The position numbers and the translations under genes are program-made. A stretch of 64,000 nt of DNA from Cryptomeria japonica (lineage: Eukaryota > Streptophyta > Pinopsida > Cupressales > Cupressaceae). The stretch spans positions 339,440,870 through 339,504,869 of the forward strand of contig NC_081412.1 of the NCBI RefSeq assembly GCF_030272615.1. Direction: 5' to 3'. Under the pieces are notes generated by a model. The model was given only the letters and a program-made list of their open reading frames with translations, was not told where the DNA came from and ran no database searches. Shown here piece after piece: positions 47,201-60,205 of the stretch. Positions within the stretch are counted from its first letter, which is position 1; the number at the start of each line of letters is the position of its first letter.

Positions 47201-50200
47201 GCATAAGCTGCAAAACAAGGTTCTAATTCGATTTTGATGTTCCAAAACTGGGGCTTTCGAGGCACAATTTCTAAAACAAGGTTCTAAGAGCACAATGTGC
47301 AATAAAATTAAATTTTCATGCTACTGGCTCTACAATCGGGGCTTGCATCTTGAAACCTTGGTGTGCCTCAAAACACTAATTTTGATGCTCTGAAACTAGG
47401 GCTTTCGAGGCACAAGCTTTGAAATGAGGTTCTAAGAGCACGATGTGCGCCAAAATCAGATTTTGATGCTATTGACTCTAGAATCGGGACTTGCATCATG
47501 AAACCTTGTTGTGCCTCCAAACATTGATTTTAATGCTCCAAAACTAGGTCTTTCGAGGCACAAGCTCTGAAATGAGCTTTTAAGAGAATGATGTGCATCA
47601 AAATCAAATTTTGACACTGGAAGCTCTGGAATTGGGACTTACTTCTTTAAACCTTGTTGTGCCTCCAAACATTGATTTTGATGTTTCAAAATCAGGGGTT
47701 TCGAGGCACAAGCTCCGCAAATGAGGTTCTAAGAGCACGATGTGTGTCAAAATCACGTTTTGACAATATCGGCTCTTCAATCGCGACTTCTGTCTTGCAA
47801 CCTTGCACCTCCAAACACCAATTTTGATGTTCTGAAATTGGGGCTTTCGAGGAACAAGGTTCTAAGAGCACAGTGTGCTTCAAAATCGCATTTTGACACT
47901 ACTGGCTATGGAATCGAGACTTGTGTCTTGAAACCTTGTTGTGCCTCCAAACACCAATTTTGATGCTCTCAAACTGGGGCTTTCGAGGTGCAAGCTCCAA
48001 AACAAGGTTCTAAGAGAACGATGTGCATCAAAATTGAATATTGATGCTACAAGCACAAGAATTGAGACTTGCATCTTGAAACCTTGTTGTGCGTCCAAAC
48101 ATTGATTTTGTTGTTCCAAAATCAAGGCTTACAAGGCACAAGCTCCGAAATGAGGTTCTAAGAGCACGATGTACATCAAAATTACGTTTTGACACTACCG
48201 ACTCTGGAATCGGGAATTGTGTCTTGAAACCTTGTTGTGCCTCCAATTACTATTTGTTATGCTCCAAAAATGAGGCTTTTGAGGCACAACCTCCGAAATG
48301 AGGTTCTAAGAACACCATGTTTATCAAAATTGTGTTTTGACGCTATCGGATTGAGAATGGGGACTTGTGTCTTGAAACCTTGTTGTGCCTTTAAACATTG
48401 ATTTTGATGTTTTGAAACTGGAGCTTTCGAGCCACGCACTCCGAAACGAGGTTCTAAAAGCACGATGTGCATCAAAATCACATTTTGACACTACAGGCTC
48501 TAAAATAGGGACTTGCATCTTGAAAGCTTGTTGTGTCTCCAAACACCAATTTTGATGCTTCAAAACCAAATATTTTGAGGCATAAGCTCCAAAACAAGGT
48601 TCTACCTCGATTTTGATGCTCCAAAACTGGGGATTTTGAGACACAATTTCTAAAACAAGGTTCTAAGAGCACAATGTGCATCAAAATTGAATTTTGATGC
48701 TATTGGCTCTAGAATCGGGGCTTGCATCTTGAAACCTTGTTGTGCCTCAAAACACTGATTTTGATGCTCTGAAACTGGGGCTTTCGAGGCACAAGCTTCG
48801 AAATGAGGTTCTAAGAGCATGATGTGCGCCAAAATTAGATTTTGACGCTATTGACTCTAGAATCGGGACTTGCATCTTGAAACATTGTTGTGCCTCCAAA
48901 CATTGATTTTGATGCTCCAAAACTGGGTCTTTCGAGGCACAAGCTCTGAAATGAGCTTCTATGAGAATGATGTGCATCAAAATCGAATTTTGTCGCTACA
49001 GGCTCCGAAATAGGGACTTGCTTCTTGAAACCTTGTTGTGCCTCCAAACATTGATTTTGATGTTTCAAAATCGGGGCTTTTGAGGCACAAGCTCCACAAA
49101 CGAGGTTCTAAGAGAACGATGTTCGTCAAAATCACATTTTAACACTACCGGCTCAGAAATTGTGACTTCCGTCTTGCAACCTTGCACCTCCAAACACCAA
49201 TTTTGATGTTCTAAAACTGGGGCTTTCGAGGCATAAGCTCCTAAACAAGGTTCTCAGAGCACAATGTGCTTCAAAATCACATTTTGACACTACCGGCTCT
49301 GGAATCGGGACTTGCGTCTTGAAACCTTATTGTGCCTCCAAACACCAATTTTGATGCTTTGAAATCATGGCTTTCGAGGTGCAAGCTCCGAGACAAGGTT
49401 CTAAGAGAACGATGTGCATCAAAAATGAATTTTGATGCTACGAGCATGGGAATCGGGACTTGCATCTTGAAACCTTGTTGTGCCTCCAAACATTGATTTT
49501 GATGTTCCAAAATCAAGGCTTTCAAGGCACAAGCTCCGAAATGAGGTTCTAAGAGCACGATGTACATCAAAAATGCGTTTTGACGCTACCGACTCTGGAA
49601 TCAGGAATTGTGTCTTGAAACCTTGTTGTGCCTCCAAACACTAATTTTTATGCTCCAAAAATGAGGCTTTTGAGGCACAACCTCCGAAATGAGGTTCTAA
49701 GAAAACCATGTTTATCAAAATCGTGTTTTGACTCTATCTGCTTGAGAATCGGGACTTGTGCCTTGAAACCTTGTTGTGCCTTTAAACATTGATTTTGATG
49801 TTTTGAAAATTGAGCTTTCAATCCGCGTGCTCCGAAATGAGGTTCTAAGAGCACGATGTGTATCAAAATCATGTTTTGACACTATAGGCTCTGGAATAGG
49901 GACTTGCATCTTGAAAGCTTGTTGTTCCTCCAAACACCAATTTTGATGCTTCAAAACCAAAGATTTTGAGGCATAAGCTCCAAAACAAGGTTCTACCTCA
50001 ATTTTGATGCTCCAAAACTAGGGCTCTTGAGGCACAATTTCTAAAACAATGTTCAAAGAGCATAATGTGCATCAAAATTGAATTTTGATGCTACTGGCTC
50101 TAGAATCGAGGGTTGCATCTTGAAACCTTGTTGTGCCTCAAAACACTAATTTTGATTCTCTAAAACCGGGTCTTTCAAGGCACAAGCTTCAAAATTAGGT

Positions 50201-51157
50201 TCTAAGAGCACGATGTGTGCCAAAATCAGATTTGACACTATTGACTCTAGAATCGGGACTTACATCTGGAAACCTTGTTGTGCCTCCAAACATTGATTTT
50301 GATGCTCCAAAACTGGGTCTTTCGAGGCACAAGCTCCGAAATGAGCTTCTAAGAGAATAATGTGCGTCAAAATCGAATTTTGATGCTACAGACTCTGGAA
50401 TAAGGACTTATTTGTTGAAACCTTGTGCCTCAAACTGATTTTGATGTTTCAAAATCGGGGCTTTCGAGGGACAAGCTCCGCAAATGAGGTTCTAAGAGCA
50501 CGATATGCGTCAAAATCACATTTTGATACTACCAGCTCCAAAATCGCTACTTCCGACTTGCAACCTTGCGCCTCCAAACACCAATTTTGATGCTCCGAAA
50601 CTGGGGATTTCGAGGCACAAGCTCGTAAACAAGGTTCTAAGAGCACAATGTGCTTCAAAATCGCATTTTGACACTACCAGCTCTGGAATCGGGACTTGTG
50701 TCTTGAAACCTTGTTGTGCCTCCAAACACCAATTTTGATGGTCTGAAACCGGGGCTTTTGAGGTGCAAGCTCTGAAACAAGGTTCTAACAGAACAATGTG
50801 CATCAAAATTGAATTATGATTTTACCAGCACGGGAATCTGGACTTGCATGTTGAAACCTTGTTTTGCCTCCAAACATTGATTTTGATGTTCCAAAATTAG
50901 GGCTTTCAAGGCACAAGCTCCGAACTGAGGTTCTAAGAGCACGATGTACATCAAAATTGCGTTTTGATGCTACTAACTCTGGAATCGGGAATTGCATCTT
51001 GAAACCTTGTCATGCCTCCAAACACTAATTTTTATGCTCCAAAAATGAGGCTTTTGAGGCACACCCTCCGAAATGAGGTTCTAAGAACACCATGTTTATC
51101 AAAATTGTGTTTTCACGCTACCAGCTTGAGAATCGAGACTTGTGTCTTGAAACCTTG
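38289..51157. repeat. Satellite array, block 4
   Basis: The largest block, 12.9 kb. m1 starts near 39293, 40684, 43639, 46894, 48245, 49636 and 51020. From 38.3 to 41.9 kb successive units are nearly identical at a 1391-1392-bp period. From 41.87 to 46.9 kb the order is disturbed by several junctions and one inverted segment. From 46.9 kb the regular order returns. It ends at CCTTG (51153-51157), where an LTR begins. Confidence 0.96.
45403..45562 (-). repeat. Inverted satellite segment inside block 4
   Basis: About 160 bp in which the satellite runs in the opposite direction: reading ACAAGTCCTGATTCTAG, then GAAGCACATTGTGCTC, GAGCTTGTGCCTCGAAAG and GCAAGATGG. Its reverse complement is the end of m6 plus m7. 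It is flanked by direct-orientation m4 on the left and truncated m1 on the right. It is the only inversion I found in 25.9 kb of array. Confidence 0.93.
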
Positions 51158-51304
51158 TGTAGACACCTAAAATTGTCTCATTGATCATATACTAATTATT
51201 CTTCTAATTGATTAAATAATTATTTAATTATTTAATTAAGTTAATTAATCTTATTATTCTAATTTCATATTTCCTCATCATCTTACTAGTTATTCTATTT
51301 CTTA

Positions 51305-51545
51305 TTCTTTCATCATTTAATCATTTTAACCATTTTCTAAATATTAATTAAATATTTATTATTTAATTAATTATGTTTAATTCCCTAATTTAAATAATCT
51401 TTATTATTTAAATAATTATATTCTCAATCCTATCATCATCTAGTCATTTAACCCTCTTCTAAATTAATTAAATATTTATTATTTAATTAATTGCGATTTT
51501 ATCCTTTAAATTAAATAATATTTATTATTTAATTAAATTCCATTT
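51305..51545. repeat. 120-bp tandem duplication within the LTR
   Basis: ATTAATTAAATATTTATT occurs at 51343 and again at 51463, each preceded by a TCATCAT…CTTCTAAAT-like stretch, giving a 120-bp period over about two copies. Further partial copies of the AT-rich core follow. Confidence 0.8.
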
Positions 51546-52116
51546 GTAAATAATTAAATAGTTTCTTTAAATTATTTAATTAACTAATTAATTCTTCCAT
51601 TTCCAATTCCCCAAATTTTAATTTTATTTAATTTCTTATTTCTTCTAATTTCTTCCAAATTCAAATACATGTGTATAATTTCAAAAACCAAATTGAAAAT
51701 CAAAGTCAAGTTCTAAATATATCAAATGCTAAATTGAATTAAAATAAATTCAATTATTTGAATAAATATATGCAAAGATTAAATTGAAAATCGAAATCTA
51801 AATGCAAGCACATGCTAAATTAATTAATTAAATCAATTAATTAATTAAATCATTTATCTCTCCCATCTCTATTTCCATCTTTCAGTTAGCGTTTTCTAAA
51901 TTAAGCTTTCTTTGTCATCCTCTTTATTTCCTCCAATCATTATTTTTCTTCTTTCAGTCAGCTTTTTCTCAATCAGTTGACTCAATTAATCTATTCAATC
52001 TATTTTGTTTCACTCCTACAATCAGCAGTTCAACTATCAATTTTCATTTAAGCTCACCTGAGTTCCACCTCTTGGTCAATTTGTTCCACCTTTCAATCAA
52101 TCCTCATCCAAAAATC

Positions 52117-52123
52117 TATAAAT
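52117..52123 (+). promoter_or_regulatory. TATA-like element in the 51.2-kb LTR
   Basis: TATAAAT within CTATAAATTGAGC, about 960 bp into the LTR and at the transition from the AT-rich to the mixed part, a plausible core promoter. Confidence 0.5.
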
Positions 52124-52341
52124 TGAGCATTCAATCTCCATTTTCAACAATCACAAACTTTGAATCTTTGTGTCACTTGCAGGTTACTAGCGCAATATCT
52201 GAGAGTCATCATACCACAGAGAAGAGAAGAGCAATGGAAGCGATATGCAATCTTGGAATAGGGAGTTTGATTTGAATTATTTGAATTCCTGTTTGTTTGA
52301 TATTGCATTATTTCATTGTCTTGTTTGTTCGAATTCTTTGA

Positions 52342-55300
52342 TTACATAGGGATTTGTGACTTCCCTTTGATTTCTAATTGATTGTTTTTATAAAGATGAA
52401 TTTTACATACGACAGAGACCACTTCAGAGATAGCCCTCTCCACCCTACCACACATTCTATCAAGCCCTTCCATTTTATCTTGAAAAATTCTCCTATTTTT
52501 TTATTTCCAAAGTTCCCAAATAACAATGGAAGGCGAGACCGTCCATACACTTAACAAGATTGATTTGCCGTTCTCCGAAAACCAACTTTTAAGAAAATCA
52601 TAAATGTTATTTGGGAGAGGGATATGCCATCCTAACTTACCAAGAATGAACCTCCAAACCCCCTGAGCAAAATCACATTGTAACAATAAAGGATCCAGTG
52701 ATTCCTCCTTTTCTTTACACATAACACATTGGAATGGACCATTGAAACCCAAACGCAACATTCTATCTCTCGTCAGAATCCTCCTCTTCAAAACCAACCA
52801 GGCAAAAACTCCCGCCTTGGGAAGACACTTAGAGCTCCAACATAATTTTGAAGGCTGATCCAGTTGGATATCTGCATTCTCAATAATATTGTAGCCAATT
52901 TTGACTGAATAAGCTCCTGATTTTGAGCCACACCATTTTATAACATCATCTTTCAGACCAAGAATTGGGGAGCACTCTTCTAAAATATTGCGAAAACACA
53001 TTTTTTGTTGAGAAGATAATGGCAACACATCAACATCTTTCCATTGCCAAACATCAACTCCATTACACCACTCTAAAAACAAGTAATTCTTGACTTTTGT
53101 GCCCCACATTGCCTCAAACACCTGTTTAATAAGAGTTATATCCTCCCTCATGGATAAGGCAAACTTGCCATCCCAAGAATCTTTCCAGAAATTAGCTTTC
53201 TCCCCATTCCCCAATTGCTAGGTGATGTGCTCTGTGATCACTTTTTTGCAGGACAAAAAACAATTCCACACTGCGGATCCTCTAGGAGGCTCATGAATAG
53301 TAAAAATCCTCTCACTCTCTAATGTGTCCAGATATTCATGTTTGAAGATCTAAACCCATTTATGATTGGGTTTTACATACATCTGCCAAATCAATTTGTC
53401 CCACATAGCTTCATTCAAGAAGCACCACTTTCTCAACCCAGCACCTCCTCCCAGACGTGGTTGACACATGTTATCCCAAGCTACCAGAGGAATTTTATCT
53501 CAATAACTCTTGCCATTCCAAAAGAATTTCCTCATAAATTGATTAATGCTTCTAACAATTTTATCTAAAACTTTAAAGCACATCATGGAGTAAATTGACA
53601 TTGTAGATAAGAGTGATTTAAGCAATAACAACCAACCGGCCGAGGTGAGCCATTTGCATTTCCAACCTTCTAACTTGTTAACACAACTATCAAATAATCT
53701 CTGCCACAAATGTGTCATGTTTGGCCCCCAAACAAAGGTGTTCCCAAGAATCTCCCTGGGAGAGAGCCTGCTTTGACACCCAGGATCTTAACTATTTCTC
53801 TTTGCTTTCTAAGATCTGTATTATAATAAAAAAATGTCTGATTTATTTCAGGTCACCTGCTGCTCGGACACTTCACAAAAGACATTAAGAATTTTTTTGA
53901 TAAGATGAGCTTCCTTTAGTGAGGCATCCCCGAAAAGGATTATGTCATCTGCAAATTGTTGATGAGTGACTGCATCAACACCTTCAGCAATCAGAACACC
54001 TTTCCACTTGCCCTCACCTCTCAACTGTTGAATATATCTACCTAGGACCTCAGCCAGAATAATGAAGAGAAATGGGAGAGAGGATCCCCCTACCTCTAAC
54101 TATGAGAAGCTTGAAAAAAGCCTTGTAGGCTTCCATTGATTAACACAAAAATCCACGCCCCATCAATGCACACCTTCACCCAATTTATCCAATGTGCCAA
54201 AAAAACAAACTTATCAAGGACACAAAAAAGGAAATCCCAGTCCACCATGTCATAAGCTTTCCTGATGTCCAATTTGATTAACATCCACTCAACTTTTTCT
54301 TTCCTGATAGAATGGATAGCGTCATGAGCTATCATGATACCTTCAAAAATAGATCTACCCAACACAAAGCCACTTTGTTCCTCCGATATAATAAATTTTA
54401 ATAAAGGTTTCAATCTATTCACAATAACCTTGGCAATCAGCTTGTATAACACATTGCAAGGAAAAATGGGTCTAAAATCCCCAAAGGATGTTGGTTTCTC
54501 AACTTTGGGGATTAAGGAAAGAAAGGTATAATTTAGCTCTTTTTTAACCTTGAGATTAACTCTTGCCTCTTCCACCACCTGCCAGACCTCATGACCAACC
54601 ACATCCCAAAATTATTGGTAGAAAAAAGCAAGAAATCCATCTGGTCCTGGAGCCTTGTCACCCACTATAAAAAAAATAGCCTGCTTCACCTCATCAATCA
54701 ATTTGGTTTTGCACAGGACTTGATTATGATTATCCAAAATAACCTTAGGAATATTATTCAAGAGAGTATCTTGATGCTGAGAGCCTAAACTCTAGCTCTG
54801 AGAAAAAATCCACTGCTTCCTTGTTAATGTCCTCCAATTTATCCAAAACAACGTTAGCCTTGTTCTTGATAGCAGTCACCTTATTCCAATATCTCCTGAC
54901 CTTAACAGAGTTATGAAAAAACTTCATGTTCCTGTCACCTTCCTTTAGCCAGCCTTCTTTAGACTTTTGTTTCCAATATACCTCTTCCATGGCCAAGATT
55001 TCATTAAGCCTGGATTTGAGAGCCTTTTCCTTGTTGAAGGCTTCCAATGTCATTCCTTGGTCCATAATAGTTGACTCCAGATTCTTGAGCTCTGCTTCAA
55101 CGATACTTCTATCCATAAAAATATTCCCAAACTTAACCTTTTTCTATTCCTTTGGCTTACCTTTGAGGTATTGCATTTTAAAAAAAAGCTCAAAGGCCCA
55201 TGATCCATTTCTCAACGGAGCATCTCGCCACCAATAGGTAACCAGCTCTTTCAGCATGGGGTCATGAAGCCACATCTTTTCAGACTTGAAAGGACATCTG

Positions 55301-56018
55301 ATCAGAACACTATCCAGACATATCAAAAGCTCAATAGGAAAATGGTCGGAAGCATCCAACAATATGACCTCGACTTCAAAAAGAAGAGGTTTAGAAGCCC
55401 AATAAGCCCTCGAGAAAAATCTGTCTAACTTCTCTGCTATGTGCTCCCTACCAACCCACCAATCTGACCAAGTGGATGTCCCTTTGTTAGTCTTGACTTC
55501 TCACAAGTTATTGTTTGAGACAAAGTTTAGGAACCTCGATTGTGAGGTAGTGACACCTACCTTACCCCTTTCTTATCTCTAGAATCCAAAATAGCATTGA
55601 AATCACCCCCAAGCACCACCAATCCTAGGACAAGTTGCTCAAAATCACCTACAATTGTTTCCACGTTTCCAATTGTAAATTAGGTCTTGTTGGGCCATAA
55701 ACATTGATCAGGAAGAAGTCACAATTAATACTAAAGGAATGGACTTTGCACAATTGCCATGACTATGAATTGATGAGTTCCTCCACCTTAATGAGAGAAA
55801 GGTTCCAGATTATCCCCAGCCAACCTGTAGTACCCATGACACTAAAAAAACCTCACCCAAGACCTCCTGACGCCCAACCACCCGACAACCTCCTCCAGCC
55901 TAGGTTTAGTTTTTTGTAGACAAACAAGATTCGGTTTCATTTGATCCAGTCATTGTTTGATCAGACGACGTTTGTCAAGGGCATTACAACCCTTGACATT
56001 CCAGCTAAGGAGTTTCAT
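52342..56018 (-). pseudogene. LINE ORF2: AP endonuclease, reverse transcriptase, zf-RVT
   Basis: ATG at 56018. The endonuclease begins at once (MKLLSWNVKGCNALDKRRL … PNLVCLQKTK); its middle, to about 55140, carries many stops and shifts. A charged helical linker is at 55116-54754. Reverse transcriptase: LNYTFLSLIPKVEKPTSFGD, FRPIFPCNVLYKLIAK, EQSGFVLGRSIFEGI, KLDIRKAYDMVDWDF (54602-54096), then QFADDIILFGD at about 53930-53965, the catalytic box. GWKCKWLTSAGWLLLLKSLL and INQFMRKFFWNG follow (53718-53500). The zinc-binding domain is 53214-52501 (WSSKCLPKAGVFAWLVLKRR, CVMCKEKEESLDPLLLQC). The frame remains open after TAA at 52501 down to 52342. Domain order and content are standard for plant L1 elements. 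Confidence 0.9.
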
Positions 56019-57588
56019 TTTCCTTCAGGAAGGGGACCTCCCTTCCCTACTGAAAGTTTGGATTGACCTTTAGCATTCCTAGCCATCGCAATCCAAATTC
56101 TATTGGGTTTTCGACCCCTGGATTTCTTTTCACCAATAGCAGCTTTATCAGTTTGAGAGTCAGACGAAGAGATGGTCTGACACTCCAAAATGTCCTCTTC
56201 ATCAAAAGCACCCCAATCTTCTTCCTCCTCCTCCCAAACAGTATTGTCTCCTCCATCACTAGACCCCGCCCCAGTACCATTGACCAAGTTATCGCATTTC
56301 TCTTGAATGTGCGTCCACTCACAATCTATTTGTCTAACCTTTTGGGAAGCTCTATACTCGCATCAATAACATTCATAGAAGCTTCAACCTTGTTCAATGT
56401 TTCTTCCACTAACTGTGTGGCATCCAATTGATTTTCTAAGAGTGCCCCTCATTTCTTGTCATCCATTAATAGATCCTCTATGGTAGGTCCACCATCCCCC
56501 ATCTCAAGCTCCAGGGAGGGTAAAACCCCAACGTCCTGTGTATGTAACTGACCAACTGTCTTATATACCTCAGTGAAATGTTCCACTCTTGCTTCTAGTG
56601 AGGAATCAACTAACTTGCCCTTAGGACCAATCAAACAAACCTCCTTAGAGTGTCCATCCTTGTTACAAACCGAGCATTTTTCTAGATGATCCTCAACCTC
56701 AATTTGTTGTAGCTAGCACCCCATGTTTGTATCAATATCTAACCATGCCTAAAGTTGGAGTTGAGGCTTCCAACTAACACAAATTCTCGCATATAAGCTG
56801 AAATCTTCCTTTTCAATAGTTTCATCCAATTTGAGATAAAACCCTAATTTGTTGTCAATCATTTGGAAGATTTCCTCATTCCAGTATCCCTTGGGGAGGT
56901 TGTAAAGACACAGCCAAACCGAAACCTCTTCCACTGAGGCCGTAATAGGGTTAAAATTTGGTTCCTGGTCTCTGATGTAAATACCTCTGCCTCCTAAGAA
57001 AAATGACCCATTATTGAGAACCCAATTCTTGTCTTTGTTATTTTCTATAATGACCAGAAAAAAACCATTTGGCATCATCTTGATCTCCACATTGAAAGGC
57101 CACACCTCCTCACACCATTTCTTAACACGACATACGATCGGCTAGTCCCCAAAGTATTTAAAAAAAAACCTATCTCTAAAGAAAGCCACATAATCGTTCC
57201 AACTTTTGCAATCTAGGAAGAAGGACAACTTCTGGGAGTTAACATGTTTAGGTTTTACCTTCTCAGATGGCTCGGGTCTCGGAATCTTCTTCAACCTCCA
57301 TTACTTGTCACAAACCCTCTGCCAAACCATCTTGGCACTAGTTGTGTTAGTGTTACGATTATTAGGGTTGAAATATTGATCTCCTCTAGGTCAAGGGAAG
57401 TCCCTTCTCCATCTACCATGATTTCGAGCATCTAAACCAAACTCTGACACTCAGTTCTAATCCTCCCAAACCCACTTAGGTTTTGTCCAAGCTCTAAAGC
57501 CTGGATTTGCGAAGAATCTTGGCCTGTCATTATGCCTGAAATCTTTGAACTCTCTAGGTTCCAGCCCCAGTCTCCTGCATGATGCCAT
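56015..57588 (-). pseudogene. LINE ORF1: RNA-binding (DUF4283-like) and zinc knuckle
   Basis: Candidate ATG at 57588 (MASCRRLGLEPREFKDF). The conserved part 57105-56749 (MWPFNVEIKMMPNGFFLVII … NLPKGYWNEEIFQMI) resembles the DUF4283 domain of plant LINE and retroelement ORF1 proteins. A knuckle CSVCNKDGHSKEVC follows at about 56680-56630, then an acidic tail (56287-56015: EEEEEDWGAFDEEDILE). Several stops and at least one shift break it. Its final TGA (56015-56017) overlaps the ORF2 ATG (56016-56018) as ATGA. Confidence 0.8.
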
Positions 57589-60205
57589 CCTCACAGTTAG
57601 GGAGCTAAGATCAGATAGTCCTCCACAGATTTAGGAGAGGTAAGGCAATGTTGATTTCTTTAGCCTCCCATGGACTAGGCTATCACAATCATGTTGGCTA
57701 CAAATAGAGTAATTGATTTTTGAGTAGCAGTTCGATCATTTGGCATCCAAGAAGTCATCAGGTCTAAATTATTCCCTTACAAATTTAAATTTTTATCTCA
57801 GACATTAACATAGGTAGATCTAATTTATGTATCGAGGGTATGTGAAAGTCTTGCATCATTACCAAGAAGGAAAAACACTCACCTAAACAATTAATCACAC
57901 ATCTCATTGACACTTGATTGTTGTTGGCCATTGAAAACAATAAGATATGCTTCTCGAAGCTCCTCTAGAGGAGCAGGTTAAACACTAAATTCGTAACTTT
58001 TTAGTTACGAAGTTTCTTTCTAGAATAAAACACTTTGCTTAGAGAATGCATTTTTAGGCATTTGTAAAACTGGAAATGGATTGTAACGAAAGTAGTTGAT
58101 CTTTAAATTATTTATTAGATCAGTAATATATTTTCCCTTCATGTTTTATACTTGTTAGTATATGATCAATCTCCAGTGTTCTTCCTGAGGAAAGTGTTGT
58201 CTGGTTATGCAAGGGCTGTCAACATTGTGTCTTGCTGTATGCCAGTGTTATTTTTGTTAGCGAATTGTATTATAAACATTAACCATGTGATAGATTTCTC
58301 ACATACTTGCTCCCCTCTTTATAGAATGTTTTATCTCACATGCATACGTTTTATAATATATTGAAAGAGGTTTTGGTTTTCATTTTAATTGATCATTCGT
58401 TTGACTATATGATTAATTATCCATTCCTGCAAGTGACACCTCTAAGGCTTTTCAAAGTATCTTGGTGCATATTTATTTTCTCTCTTACATCTAGTGGTTT
58501 ATTTAATCTAATCACCTCTCTGACAAGATTAAACATTTATAGCTATGAATAGGACCTAACATTATAGATATTTATATCTTCTTTTGTAGATCTAGTTATT
58601 AGTGCAAGAAGCAAGTGCACCTATGAGTCGCCCTCTACTGTTTTTTAATGTTAATAACAACTTTTATTTATTTATTTTTACTTTAATGCCTGTAATTATA
58701 TGTGCTAGACTTTATGCATGGGAAAAATAACATTTAGGCACTTAATGTTGCATTCCTTAAAACAAAATTGTATTTATCTCTCAACTCATAAATTATTTAA
58801 TTGAATGCGAGTTTCATAGTACAGTTATATCGCTAATACTAGAACTGTTGGATATTATCATTGCAGACCAATCTAAAAGTTCAAGAAGCTTATATATATT
58901 TTGTTAAAACATAAGTTCTCCATTTCCTCTAATCCATTTTGTCTATTGTTATAAGCTTGAGTTGTAGTTGCAAAATCTAGTATGTAGTGCTTACGTGGAG
59001 AAAGATATTAGAGTTATGTAAGAGTTTTAGTTGATGAGAGTAAATTTATGAAGAGTGTGAGACCCCACTATCTTGGGTCTAAATCAGTCTTCTTGCTCGG
59101 GGGTATGGCTAGAGCCCACGAGGCTCCATGATGCCATTACAGTTGGGTGGAGACCAAGGCTTGTTTTATGTTTTTTCATTGATTTGTATGATTGTTTCGA
59201 GTTGGTAGAACATGAAATTTTTCAATGTGTTTGGTCAAAGAATGTCACTGTGAAATGAAAGAGCAAGTTTGTGTAAGATTTTATATTTTGTGTAATGAAA
59301 AAGTTATTTAAGGTTATCCTTGAGTGTTAAGAGCAATTTCTTCCTCGTTAAAGAAAACTTGAAAGGCACATTGGTTAGGCTACAAGAATGTATCTCCTCA
59401 TAATGTCAAGAAGAAAGGCTTATTTGATTTACCAATTTGTAGTGATTACATATAACTATAATATAAATCTCATAGTATGCAAGAGTGTATAATTGTTAAT
59501 GTAATTACATTTCCTACTCTCATTTCTCTTCTAGATAAAGTTGTCAAGTAAATGTATTATCACTCATACATTACGATCCTACTATGTTTATGGGTTAGTT
59601 TTAGTGGTTGAAAGAATGAAAAAAAAAAGAATATGCATTTATATGATGATAATACATGTTATATGCTATTATAGATGTGTATAAAAGATACCTAGTGATG
59701 ATGGTTTTAAATTATTTTACGAACTACGAAGTCTCTGAGCTTTCATGTAGGCAAGGCCATCTGTGATGAGCCCCTGAGATATTAGGTCTGACCCTTAGGT
59801 CTTGCTCTTTTGAGTTTGATTGATCTTGTCACACCTTCCTATTAATATGCATGCCTTGATCATCTTTATAAAAGTCAATAATAGTCATCTATGTAAGATT
59901 GATGCAGTTAAAGTAATGATATGATTTGTTATGAGGATAATGTATCTAATAATCCTTTGAATGACAAATACATAATGATGGAATTGTGAGAGCAACTTGA
60001 GTACAAAGAAGGTACGTTTGGATGTATCCTAAAAAAACTATATGTTATTGTTTAACATTTAATATTTGTAGGATTGTTTACTTGCTATATTTTACTACTT
60101 GTAGTTTTACAAATGCTTTATGTTATTATAAAAAAAAATTATTACAAAATTCATATGTTTGGAGTGGGATAAATAGGTTGTGTAACCATTAAGCTTGTAA
60201 ATTTT
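57589..60205. other. AT-rich DNA without a recognisable gene
   Basis: The first 100-130 bases are probably the LINE 5' untranslated region. The rest has no ORF over 80 codons with any family signal, no tandem array and no RNA gene that I can see. A GC-richer island at 59055-59165 (GTGAGACCCCACTATC … GTGGAGACCAAGG) and an A-run at 59617 are the only local features. It may be the body of an LTR starting, on the minus strand, at 60215. Confidence 0.5.

Larger units (their letters stand above)
51158..52341 (+). mobile_element. LTR of the TGTAGACACC type (left end of another LTR element or solo LTR)
   Basis: TGTAGACACCTAAAATTG starts exactly where the satellite stops. The sequence is very AT-rich (ATTTAATTAATTA runs) to about 51850, then pyrimidine-rich, with a TATA-like TATAAAT at 52117-52123. 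The start resembles plant Gypsy LTRs. The right boundary is hidden because a LINE 3' end joins near 52340-52390. No matching flank with a second target duplication lies inside the window, so complete element versus solo LTR cannot be decided. Confidence 0.65.
52342..57720 (-). mobile_element. L1-type LINE retrotransposon, degraded
   Basis: Minus-strand non-LTR element of about 5.3 kb: ORF1 with RNA-binding and zinc-knuckle regions, then ORF2 with endonuclease, reverse transcriptase and C-terminal zinc-binding domains. Its 3' side (left) ends near the plus-strand phrase TTGTTTTTATAAAGATG; its reverse complement CTTTATAAAAACAA could be the tail. The 5' limit is not sharp. It lies next to the LTR at 51158 and was probably inserted in that element. 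No target duplication could be assigned. Confidence 0.88.

Noticed and set aside
38289-51157. CRISPR array
   Set aside because: Repeats are contiguous diverged monomers without unique spacers, in a plant nuclear context.
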